A stretch of 42,318 bases of DNA from Paludibacteraceae bacterium (GTDB lineage Bacteria; Bacteroidota; Bacteroidia; Bacteroidales; Paludibacteraceae), in NCBI GenBank assembly GCA_017632345.1, contig JAGBRL010000078.1:1-42318 (forward strand), given 5' to 3'. The translations under genes and the position numbers were made by a program. The number at the start of each line of letters is the position of its first letter. Positions within the stretch are counted from its first letter, which is position 1. Under the pieces are notes generated by a model that saw nothing but the letters and a program-made list of their open reading frames with translations, was not told the DNA's origin and did no database searches. Below are positions 35,609 through 42,318 of this stretch, one piece after another.

Positions 35609-37132
35609 TCAGTCATTCATCAGTTTGTCTAATTTACTTGATGTCAGAAACAGCAGAATGGCGGCAAAGCCTGCAAAATAGACAAATATCATGAAGAAGT
35701 CGTGCAGCGAGTTGATCTGATAGCCTAAAAATTCTGTCGCTTTTATAATTTCACCGGTCTTATGGTCTATCTCCGGGTAAAGCGTGCTTAGGGTTCCTGA
35801 AAATTTATTTGCAGTGGCGGAAGATAAGTACCATACGCCCATCATAAGCGAGGCAAATCGTATTGGCGATAGCTTGTTGACTAGTGACAGTCCTATCGGT
35901 GACAGACATAGCTCGCCGAGTGTCAGTATGTAATAGAGTCCTGTAATCCAGAACATGCTCACTTTTTCGCTGGGCGACAAGTCTTTCACGCCTAAAGAAA
36001 GAATGTAGAAGCCTAATGTAAGCAGCAAGATACCTGTTGCCAGTTTCTTTGTTGAGCTGATGTGTATCTCTTTCCGTTCAAAAAAGTACCACATGGAGGA
36101 GAACAACGGAGCCATCATCACTATGAATATTGCGTTGAGCGACTGAAAGAAGCTTGTCTTTATCTCTTTGCCGAATATAACCCTGTCTGTCTGCTCGTCT
36201 GTGAAGTAGGTGAGCGACGCTCCTGCTTGTTCAAAAGCGGACCAAAAGAATATTGTGAAGAACGCAAGGATGTAGATTGCCCAAATTTTACGCTTCTCGC
36301 TTTTGGTCAGGCTTGCGTCGGTTATAACGAAAGCCGGCACGGTTATGCACAGACTGAATATGGAGGCTCCGAAGATGTCGCCGTCAAATATGTAAAAGAG
36401 GCTGACGAACAGCACGGCTTCAAGTAGCAGAAACATGAGCGGCCTTGTAAAGCTGACAGGCTTTTCTTCTGCTATTGCTTTGGTTTTGCTGACTGACAAG
36501 CCAAGCTCTTTACCTTCCGGACTGATAAGGTATTTGTCTTTGAACAAGATGAAAATCAATGTGCCGATGACCATTCCTGCAAATGCGGCAAGAAAGCCCC
36601 ACTTGAAATCCGAAGGGTCTTCTGTCTCCCCAAACGAACCGCACACTAAAGGTGAAAAGAATGCTCCGAGATTGATGCCCATGTAAAAAATTGTGTAGGC
36701 GGAGTCTTTGCGTTTGTCGTTCTGTTCATATAGTTCTCCTACCATTGTGGATATGTTTGGCTTGAAAAAGCCGTTTCCTATTATTAATAAGCCTAATCCT
36801 ATAAGCATCAATGTGTTAGCAATCTGGAAATTATTCAGGTTTGAAGCGCTCAAAAAGAGCAAGAACTGTCCCGTTGCCATGAGAACGCCGCCGCTGATGA
36901 TGGATTTGCGGTTGCCTAAATATCGGTCTGCTAAATATCCGCCGATTAGTGGCGACAAGTACACGAGCCCGGTGTAATTGCCGTAAAGATTGGACGCCGC
37001 CTCTTTGTTCATTAACAAAGCTTTTGTAAGGTAAAGCACGAACAGAGCGCGCATGCCGTAATAACTGAACCTTTCCCACATCTCTGTGGCAAAAAGTAGA
37101 TATAATCCTCTTTGGTGATTTGTTTTGTTCAT
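35609..37132 (-). CDS. POT/PTR-family proton-dependent oligopeptide transporter
   Basis: From the ATG at 37132 (MNKTNHQRGLYLLF) the protein has 507 residues and about 12-14 membrane helices. The family signature EMWERFSYYGMRALFVLYLT lies near residue 17 and carries the ExxER motif in changed form (EMWER), and GGYLADRYLGNRKSI and FYMGINLGAFFSPLVCG follow. It imports di- and tripeptides with protons. The ATG at 37156 lies within the predicted -7 element TAAATTTG (37154-37161, minus strand), so the internal start is preferred. The gene is alone and convergent with the FKBP gene. Confidence 0.9.
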   Translation of the reverse strand: MNKTNHQRGLYLLFATEMWERFSYYGMRALFVLYLTKALLMNKEAASNLYGNYTGLVYLSPLIGGYLADRYLGNRKSIISGGVLMATGQFLLFLSASNLNNFQIANTLMLIGLGLLIIGNGFFKPNISTMVGELYEQNDKRKDSAYTIFYMGINLGAFFSPLVCGSFGETEDPSDFKWGFLAAFAGMVIGTLIFILFKDKYLISPEGKELGLSVSKTKAIAEEKPVSFTRPLMFLLLEAVLFVSLFYIFDGDIFGASIFSLCITVPAFVITDASLTKSEKRKIWAIYILAFFTIFFWSAFEQAGASLTYFTDEQTDRVIFGKEIKTSFFQSLNAIFIVMMAPLFSSMWYFFERKEIHISSTKKLATGILLLTLGFYILSLGVKDLSPSEKVSMFWITGLYYILTLGELCLSPIGLSLVNKLSPIRFASLMMGVWYLSSATANKFSGTLSTLYPEIDHKTGEIIKATEFLGYQINSLHDFFMIFVYFAGFAAILLFLTSSKLDKLMND

Positions 37133-37256
37133 TTGCACTAATTTTGTAAGACGCAAATTTATAAAAAATAACCAAGAAAGTGATGCTTTTTTCTATAGAT
37201 TGTATCTATGGTTGAAATATTAATAAGTTTGCCGTATTGCGAAGCTAGTCTGTATA

Positions 37257-37286
37257 TTGCGGGTTAAGAAAGTTTTGCTAACTTTG
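37257..37286 (+). promoter_or_regulatory. Promoter of the tandem secreted paralogues
   Basis: TTG at 37257-37259 and TAACTTTG at 37279-37286 are 19 nt apart, an excellent match to the Bacteroidota promoter. It points to a leader of about 90 nt before the ATG at 37382. Confidence 0.75.
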
Positions 37287-37381
37287 CACAAGTGTGAAAC
37301 ATATTGGCAGTGACTTTGACATGGTTCTGGTTGCTCGCTGGTGTTGATAAAATAATGGATTTTTATATAAAAAAAGTAAAA

Positions 37382-38275
37382 ATGAAAAAGATTGTATTAT
37401 TGTCGGTTGCCGCTTTGTTGTCTATTGCGGTAAGTGCAGAAAATTTTGTTGTTAAACCTAACGGATGGAAGGCCGGAGATTCTCGCAGTTATGATTGTGT
37501 AACGGTTAGCAATAATGGTGAAATTGATAGAAACGACATGAGTTTGGCTGTCAGTTCAGTGGCGAAAGACAAGTACTTGATTGATTACAAAAGTGTTTCT
37601 GACTCATCGGAAAATCAATATAAGAGGCTAAAAATGATGTTAGGCGACTCGATTGCAGAGGCAATGAACAATTTTGTTTACAAGGTCTCTTTGTCTAAAG
37701 ATGGCGAGTTCGGTCATTTTGAAAATTACAAAGATGTGGCAGGTCTGTTTGGCGGCGGTCTGTTTGAGTCTGTAATGACATCTATGATAGGGACGAGCCA
37801 AGAGGATGCTGAAAACAAAATAGTGCCGGAAATCAAGGATATTTGCTGGTATATGAACAAAAAGTTCGATTCGAAGAAAGAGAATGTTTTTAAGAGAAAT
37901 TTTACAGAGAAAATCACAGTCTTTAAAGATGTGGAGGTGAAAGTGAGAGCTGGCGCGCAGGAGGGAAAAGTTACATTTGTGATGACTGCAGATTTGTCTG
38001 AGGAGATAGTGTTTGCTGCGTCTGAGAAAGCTCTGAAAGATGTAATGAACGAAATGGCTAAATCCATGGGTGTTCAGCCAAGTATGTTCGATGCCAAGAT
38101 AAAGGAGACGTTGGACGAACTAAAGAAACAAGAAAACTCAATGGCAATAAAAGAAACTGTAGTTTTTGACGAAAAGACCGGCTGGCTTGTCTCTTACGAC
38201 AGAGTGGTGGAGACTACCAGTGCGGCTGAGGGGAAAACGATTGTGAGTTCACGACGTTCAATAACTGCTAAATGA
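37382..38275 (+). CDS. Secreted protein of unknown function, tandem paralogue 1
   Basis: From the ATG at 37382 the protein has 297 residues with a signal peptide (ALLSIAVSAE). The mature part begins NFVVKPNGWKAGDSRSYDCVTV and has no domain I recognise. The longer frame starting at 37304 would place 26 residues before this clear signal peptide and begins close to the promoter, so I reject it. The next gene is a paralogue that matches it along its full length, with the best match in KSMGVQPSMF, KIKETLDELKK and MAIKETVVFDEKTGW. The protein is helical in the middle and probably periplasmic or lipid-free at the outer membrane. Its role is unknown. Confidence 0.75.
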   Translation: MKKIVLLSVAALLSIAVSAENFVVKPNGWKAGDSRSYDCVTVSNNGEIDRNDMSLAVSSVAKDKYLIDYKSVSDSSENQYKRLKMMLGDSIAEAMNNFVYKVSLSKDGEFGHFENYKDVAGLFGGGLFESVMTSMIGTSQEDAENKIVPEIKDICWYMNKKFDSKKENVFKRNFTEKITVFKDVEVKVRAGAQEGKVTFVMTADLSEEIVFAASEKALKDVMNEMAKSMGVQPSMFDAKIKETLDELKKQENSMAIKETVVFDEKTGWLVSYDRVVETTSAAEGKTIVSSRRSITAK

Positions 38276-38311
38276 TTGAAAATTAATAATTAATATAAAT
38301 TAAAATTAAAA

Positions 38312-39202
38312 ATGAAAAAGGTTGGTTTATTTATTGTGGCGGTAGCGTTTGCCGCTTTTGCCAATGCTGCAGAAATTGTGGTGAAGCCTCAGGGCTGGAA
38401 AGCTGGTGACGTTCGTAAATACGATTGCGTGACAGTGGATAAAGATGGAGAGATATTGAATCATGCAATGTATGTGGCTGTTAATTCAGTGGAGAAAGAT
38501 AAATATCTGATGGATTACCAATTGGCTATTACTGATACAGCGAGCCACTCTTATCAGGCAATGAAAATGATGTTAGGTGATTCGGTTACGACGGCTATGA
38601 ATGATTTTGTTTATAAGTTCTCGTTGAATAAAAATGGTGAGTTCGGACATTTTGAAAACTATCAGGACTTGAACGCTCTGTTTGGAAAAGGTTTGATGGC
38701 TGCTCTGGTGGAATCTCTGGTGGGTTCTAGCCAGAAGGATGCAGAAGACAAATATTTGTCTGAAATGCAAAATGTCTATTGGTACATGAACAAGAAGTTC
38801 GACGATAAGAAAGAGAATGTTATCAAGAGAGATTTTACTGTGATGATAACAGTTTTTGATGATGTGGAAACAAAGGTAAGAGTGGGCTCGTTGGAGGGCA
38901 AGCAAACTTTTGTGCTGACTGCAAATATTTCGGCAGAGAAGATGTTTGCAACTTCAGAGAAAATGTTAAGAGAAACAATGAATAATATGGCTAAATCCAT
39001 GGGCGTTCAGCCAAGTATGTTCGAGGATAAGATAAAGGAGACGCTGGATGAACTGAAGAAGGAAGAAAGTACAATGGCTATCAAGGAAACTGTTGTTTTT
39101 GATGAAAAGACCGGCTGGTTTATCTCTTTTGATAGAGTGGTGGAGGCTACTTCTGGTGGCGAGACTAGTGTAGTCTCGCGATGCACAACTACTTCTAAGT
39201 AA
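38312..39202 (+). CDS. Secreted protein of unknown function, tandem paralogue 2
   Basis: This 296-residue protein has a signal peptide (VAFAAFANAAE) and the same layout as the gene 36 bp upstream, beginning EIVVKPQGWKAGDVRKYDCVTV. Shared blocks include LKMMLGDS/MKMMLGDS, FGHFENY, WYMNKKFD and the C-terminal MAIKETVVFDEKTGW. The 3' parts of both genes also keep long identical DNA runs around AAATCCATGGG. The gap is AT-rich with no promoter match, so the two are likely one transcript, ending at the terminator at 39218. No function can be assigned. Confidence 0.75.
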   Translation: MKKVGLFIVAVAFAAFANAAEIVVKPQGWKAGDVRKYDCVTVDKDGEILNHAMYVAVNSVEKDKYLMDYQLAITDTASHSYQAMKMMLGDSVTTAMNDFVYKFSLNKNGEFGHFENYQDLNALFGKGLMAALVESLVGSSQKDAEDKYLSEMQNVYWYMNKKFDDKKENVIKRDFTVMITVFDDVETKVRVGSLEGKQTFVLTANISAEKMFATSEKMLRETMNNMAKSMGVQPSMFEDKIKETLDELKKEESTMAIKETVVFDEKTGWFISFDRVVEATSGGETSVVSRCTTTSK

Positions 39203-39217
39203 ATGATGAAAGTTAAA

Positions 39218-39253
39218 GAAAGTCTGCAATTAAAGTATTGCGGACTTTTTTTT
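39218..39253 (+). terminator. Terminator after the tandem paralogues
   Basis: AAAGTCTGCAAT pairs with ATTGCGGACTTT around a 6-nt loop, followed by a T-run of eight. Confidence 0.85.
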
Positions 39254-39277
39254 GTTCTGCTGTCTAATGTGATGCGC

Positions 39278-39307
39278 TTGCTTTATGAAAAAATCTTGTT
39301 ACCTTTG
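39278..39307 (+). promoter_or_regulatory. Promoter of the queuosine-precursor transporter gene
   Basis: TTG at 39278-39280 and TACCTTTG at 39300-39307 are 19 nt apart, matching the Bacteroidota consensus. The start codon at 39325 is only about 11 nt after the expected transcription start. I see no preQ1 riboswitch in so short a leader. Confidence 0.75.
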
Positions 39308-39324
39308 CGCAAAAAATTAATCGT

Positions 39325-39996
39325 ATGAACAAGGTATCGGAAAACCCTTTCAAAAACCGAACGGACAGTCAGTCTATGTTGATGATTGTTTCGTCGCTCT
39401 TCGTGACCATGTATTTGGTCTCTAATATCATGGCTGTCAAGGTCATAGGTTTCTTTAATCTTTTCTATTTTGATGCGGGGACGATAACGTTCCCCTTCGC
39501 CTATATGCTGGGTGATGTGCTCACCGAGATGTGGGGCTACAAAACGGCGAAGAAGGTGATTTGGATGACTTTCGTCTGCAATATCATCCTTGTGGTCTGC
39601 ACTATGATTGGGGTGTGGCTGCCTGCTCCGGACTATATGGCGGAGACTTCTGCTGCGTATGAACACATCTTCACGTATGTGCCTCGTATCGTGATAGGCT
39701 CGCTGGTGGGATTTGTCTGCGGTGAACTTTCTAACGCATGGCTGATGGAGAAAATTAAGCAGAAGACTGAAGGAAAACGTCTTTGGGTGCGCACAATCGG
39801 AAGCTCCGTTGTGGGTTACCTTTTAGATACTGTTCCGTTTGTGCTGATAGCTTTTGCAGGCGTTGTGCCAGTGGCGGATCTGATTCTGATGATTATCACG
39901 CAGTATTTTGCAAAGTTGCTGATAGAGGCGTTTTTAGGAACTCCGATGGCGTATGCTGCAATTGGTTTTCTGTCTAAAAGAATGGAGCGAATTTAG
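39325..39996 (+). CDS. yhhQ: YhhQ-family queuosine precursor transporter
   Basis: The 223-residue protein has about six membrane helices. It has the VUT/YhhQ pattern: VTMYLVSNIMAVKVIGFF near residue 27, ITFPFAYMLGDVLTEMWGYK near residue 53 and GEL/VGYLLDTVPFVLIAF near 150. E. coli YhhQ imports preQ0 and preQ1, and other members take up queuine or queuosine. Which base is carried here cannot be told. It is followed after 2 bp by a small radical-SAM-like gene, which supports a role in queuosine salvage. No tgt or queuosine synthesis gene is in the window. Confidence 0.9.
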   Translation: MNKVSENPFKNRTDSQSMLMIVSSLFVTMYLVSNIMAVKVIGFFNLFYFDAGTITFPFAYMLGDVLTEMWGYKTAKKVIWMTFVCNIILVVCTMIGVWLPAPDYMAETSAAYEHIFTYVPRIVIGSLVGFVCGELSNAWLMEKIKQKTEGKRLWVRTIGSSVVGYLLDTVPFVLIAFAGVVPVADLILMIITQYFAKLLIEAFLGTPMAYAAIGFLSKRMERI

Positions 39997-39998
39997 TC

Positions 39999-40682
39999 AT
40001 GGAACGTTACGCAGAGATTTCGACAAAAATGCCCCGTGAGTTTGTGCTGTTGCAAGGCTTGGGATGCAAGTGGGCAAAGTGCTCGTTCTGTGATTATCAC
40101 ACCGATGTGAGCGACAATCCTTTTGAGGTGAATCGTAAGGTTTTGAATCGGGTGACAGGCAAGTATGGTGTGCTGGACGTGATAAATTCAGGCTCTGGAA
40201 TTGAACTGGACGAGCAGACGTTGGAGCTAATCAAAAAAGTGGTGGATGAGAAAAAAATCCACACGATTTGGTTCGAAATGCACTATATGTATCGCAATCG
40301 GTTGGAGGAGTTTGCCAAACGTTTTGCACCTGCAAGGGTTAAGTTCCGTTGCGGTATCGAGTCGTTCGACGGCGTTCGCAGGAGGCAGTGGAACAAGGGT
40401 GTTCCCGCTGATGTGACTGTTGCAGATGTGGCAAAATATTTCAGCGGAGTCTGTCTGCTGGTCTGCACGCAAGGCGACACAAAGGAGCGTATCATTACAG
40501 ATATCGAACTGGCGAAAAAGCATTTCGAATATATGAGCGTCAACCTTTTCTGTAACAACGGAACTAAAGTCCGTCGCGACGAGTCGTTGGCAGACTGGTT
40601 TGTGAAAGAGGTTTATCCCCTGATAAAAGATGACGACCGTATCGAGGTACTGATAGGGAACACCGATTTAGGGGTGGGGTGA
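39999..40682 (+). CDS. Small radical-SAM-like protein, coupled to yhhQ
   Basis: This 227-residue protein has a Cys cluster near residues 27-34, GCKWAKCSFCDYH, spaced CX4CX2C rather than the usual radical-SAM CX3CX2C. VINSGSGIELD and FRCGIESFDG are barrel-strand-like motifs, and the last part (ELAKKHFEYMSVNLFCNNGT) fits a short partial barrel. It begins 2 bp after yhhQ, so the two are almost certainly co-translated. A role in processing queuosine or its precursor is inferred from this pairing. Queuine lyase (QueL) is one radical-SAM enzyme reported from queuosine salvage, but I cannot confirm identity. Its 3' end overlaps the convergent next gene by 15 bp. Confidence 0.75.
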   Translation: MERYAEISTKMPREFVLLQGLGCKWAKCSFCDYHTDVSDNPFEVNRKVLNRVTGKYGVLDVINSGSGIELDEQTLELIKKVVDEKKIHTIWFEMHYMYRNRLEEFAKRFAPARVKFRCGIESFDGVRRRQWNKGVPADVTVADVAKYFSGVCLLVCTQGDTKERIITDIELAKKHFEYMSVNLFCNNGTKVRRDESLADWFVKEVYPLIKDDDRIEVLIGNTDLGVG

Positions 40683-41720
40683 TTTATGGTGTATGGAGGT
40701 TGAAGGTTTTGACACTTTTTTTGCATGGTTAAAATCTTGTTTGTCATGGAAAAAAAGTTTGAAGATCATGTTTAGATGCTGGATATTTTCCAAATAGTCA
40801 GCATTAAAGGAAAAGACCTTTTTCTTGTTTTGTTCATATAGTGTAATAGTTTTTGGGGAGGTGTGATTACAGAGATAGTAGTGATAACTATCATGTGAAA
40901 TAGTCTCATGGATGTGTCTTAACAGAACAGTCGTGTGTAAGTTTACCTCAATCCGCTCTTTTTCGATTGTCAGATAATCATCTTTTGTAACAAAGGGGGT
41001 ACGAAACAAATTCAATCCACATAAGAAAAATAAGAATCCAAACCCACCCAAAAAAACAATTTCACTCCAGCTTTCGTTTGTGGTCCCTAAGACTGTAAAT
41101 ACCAACAACGCAACAAAAGGAGTCATCAACCCGATAGAAAAAAGCAAAGCTAACGGATTTTCTGTTTTAGCTTTATTCACGAGAAAGGTGGTTTTCCCGT
41201 GCTTCTCAAATTCGTATGCGTATTTAAAAGGCAGATGCTTGACAACATGCTCATCCAGATGTTGTATATCGTCTCCCCAAAAGGGTTGAAATTTTATTTT
41301 TTCCAAAAGCATTTTTTTCAAATCGTATAATTCAAGAGAACACTTCCACCATTCAAATCCACCTTTAGGATTTCTACCAAGCGAACAATCAAACACGTAG
41401 TAAGATAAATTTTCCCAACGATAGAAATACTTGTAATGTTTAGGAAAGAAACTACGACTGTGTATATCAAGGGTGAGGCCTTCTGCATCCACTTGAATAT
41501 AGTCTTCTTTGCAATAATAAAACTGCAAGAGAAAGTAAACCGCTGTAAAAAAAGGTATTATGCTACAGAGACAAAAACAAAAGAAGATAACCTTACCATC
41601 ATCAGATAATAGAGATAATAGGGAACCAAATACGCATACGAACAAAGCCACAAAAAAATTTGAAACAATTTCTCTTTTTGCTTTTCCTTTATTAGTTTTT
41701 ACAATGAATTTTTCACTCAT
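40668..41720 (-). CDS. Membrane protein of unknown function with two similar halves
   Basis: This 350-residue protein has pairs of hydrophobic segments near residues 22-67 and 185-245. Each pair is followed by a soluble region with similar elements (YIQVDAEGLTLDIHSRSFF and YLTIEKERIEVNLHTTVLL). It looks like an internal duplication of a two-helix plus beta-domain unit. I do not recognise the family. The base composition is more AT-rich than that of the neighbouring genes, which could reflect transfer. It is convergent with the radical-SAM-like gene, overlapping its end by 15 bp. The gene upstream on the same strand is the AAA/PD-(D/E)XK relative. Confidence 0.65.
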   Translation of the reverse strand: MSEKFIVKTNKGKAKREIVSNFFVALFVCVFGSLLSLLSDDGKVIFFCFCLCSIIPFFTAVYFLLQFYYCKEDYIQVDAEGLTLDIHSRSFFPKHYKYFYRWENLSYYVFDCSLGRNPKGGFEWWKCSLELYDLKKMLLEKIKFQPFWGDDIQHLDEHVVKHLPFKYAYEFEKHGKTTFLVNKAKTENPLALLFSIGLMTPFVALLVFTVLGTTNESWSEIVFLGGFGFLFFLCGLNLFRTPFVTKDDYLTIEKERIEVNLHTTVLLRHIHETISHDSYHYYLCNHTSPKTITLYEQNKKKVFSFNADYLENIQHLNMIFKLFFHDKQDFNHAKKVSKPSTSIHHKSPHP

Positions 41721-41754
41721 AAATAACGATTATTATATGTTTAAAGATAGCTGT

Positions 41755-42318
41755 TTACACCCACTCCTCCAAATACTTCTCAATGTTTCTTGTCTCTCCA
41801 CTGAAGTTCGCGCCAATCAGGGCAATCTTTTTGCCGCTTGCGAGAAACGGTTGTGCATAGTTTTTCTCTTTAATTTGAGTCATCGCCTCTTCGGCTGTGC
41901 CGTTGTATTTGAACTCGAAAATATAGACGTAATCAGGTGTTTCTATGGTCATATCTACACGTCCGTTGGAAGTGTGAAACTCAGCTTTTGTGTAGAGTCC
42001 GCAGAGGTTGCACAAGATGAAAAGGACGTTCTGGTAGTGGTTTTCAGTGTCCTTGATAAGGTCGTAGGGTGTGTTTGCGAAGAAAGATTCGAGACGGGTC
42101 ATAAAGGCTGTGATGTCGCCTGACTTCACCTCTTCTACAAAACAACTTATTTGAAAGCCTGTCTTGTTAACAGAAACTGAAGTGTAATATGGCATCAGGT
42201 AAAGCATAAAACCCTCTCTCACCTCCTCGTTCGGAAAGTCCAGCGAATACAATTTATACCTTTCATTATAGCCGCTGATGGTTAGATAACCGCTCTGGAA
42301 TATAACTGGAATCGGGTC
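41755..42318 (-). CDS. AAA/PD-(D/E)XK family protein, C-terminal part
   Basis: The reading frame stays open to the right edge, so the 5' part lies outside the window; 187 residues are visible. They begin DPIPVIFQSGYLTI and continue through a helical linker (LYSLDFPNEEVREGF) to a PD-(D/E)XK-like core with NGRVDMTIETPDYVYIFEFKYNGTAEEA. The Asp...Glu-x-Lys pattern matches the C-terminal half of DUF1703-type proteins, whose upstream half is an AAA-like ATPase domain. It resembles the C-terminus of the gene at 11086-12645 in layout, not closely in sequence. A TTG at 42252 is not the true start because conserved residues continue before it. Confidence 0.85.
   Translation of the reverse strand, partial: DPIPVIFQSGYLTISGYNERYKLYSLDFPNEEVREGFMLYLMPYYTSVSVNKTGFQISCFVEEVKSGDITAFMTRLESFFANTPYDLIKDTENHYQNVLFILCNLCGLYTKAEFHTSNGRVDMTIETPDYVYIFEFKYNGTAEEAMTQIKEKNYAQPFLASGKKIALIGANFSGETRNIEKYLEEWV

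Overview
The window is chromosomal DNA from a member of the Bacteroidota, most likely the order Bacteroidales. The basis is gene content (Bat operon, a gliding-motility/type IX C-terminal domain, BspA-like leucine-rich repeats, pdxJ-exbB-exbD-tonB order, PIN-PhoH, DUF4230-like lipoproteins, paired AAA/PD-(D/E)XK proteins) and Bacteroidota-style promoters (TTG, 19-21 nt, TAnnTTTG). I saw no rRNA, tRNA, CRISPR array, transposase or integrase.

Layout. 1-2.9 kb: end of a Bat (aerotolerance) operon, batC tail-batD-batE. 3-5.6 kb: a membrane-anchored EEP-family phosphoesterase and a secreted protein with a type IX sorting domain. 5.65-10.6 kb: phoH (-), folC (+), gyrB (-). 10.7-16 kb: a rearranged accessory segment with repeat fragments, an AAA/PD-(D/E)XK protein, a BspA-like protein, a broken second copy of the gyrB promoter and 5' end, and a larger BspA-like protein, ending at an RluA-type pseudouridine synthase. 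17.3-23.4 kb: a lipoprotein plus OmpA-like outer-membrane protein pair, another lipoprotein and an iron-type alcohol dehydrogenase. 23.5-27.6 kb (-): two DUF4230-like proteins, Crp/Fnr regulator, sirtuin, thioredoxin, DJ-1/PfpI protein. 27.8-33.5 kb (-): a co-directional run lptG/F-ribBA-pdxJ-exbB-exbD-tonB. 33.7-35.3 kb (+): DHH phosphoesterase and FKBP lipoprotein. 35.6-37.1 kb (-): POT peptide transporter. 37.4-39.2 kb: two tandem secreted paralogues. 39.3-40.7 kb: queuosine-precursor transporter with a small radical-SAM-like protein. 40.7-42.3 kb: an AT-rich membrane protein and the 3' part of a second AAA/PD-(D/E)XK gene.

Two observations stand out. First, the gyrB promoter and first 62 codons occur twice (10453-10727 and 13713-13987, three differences in 275 bp). 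The second copy is joined directly to a diverged remnant of the RluA-type gene's 3' end. The region therefore reads as two versions of one locus (rlu - BspA-like cargo - gyrB) placed in tandem. Second, an intergenic repeat family bounded by a 20-bp inverted repeat (GGCAACTTCTATAAATTACG) recurs across the window. It appears as a 186-bp full element, a diverged element, palindrome-only copies and fragments, several of them flanking or abutting transcription terminators. No protein in the window obviously mobilises it.
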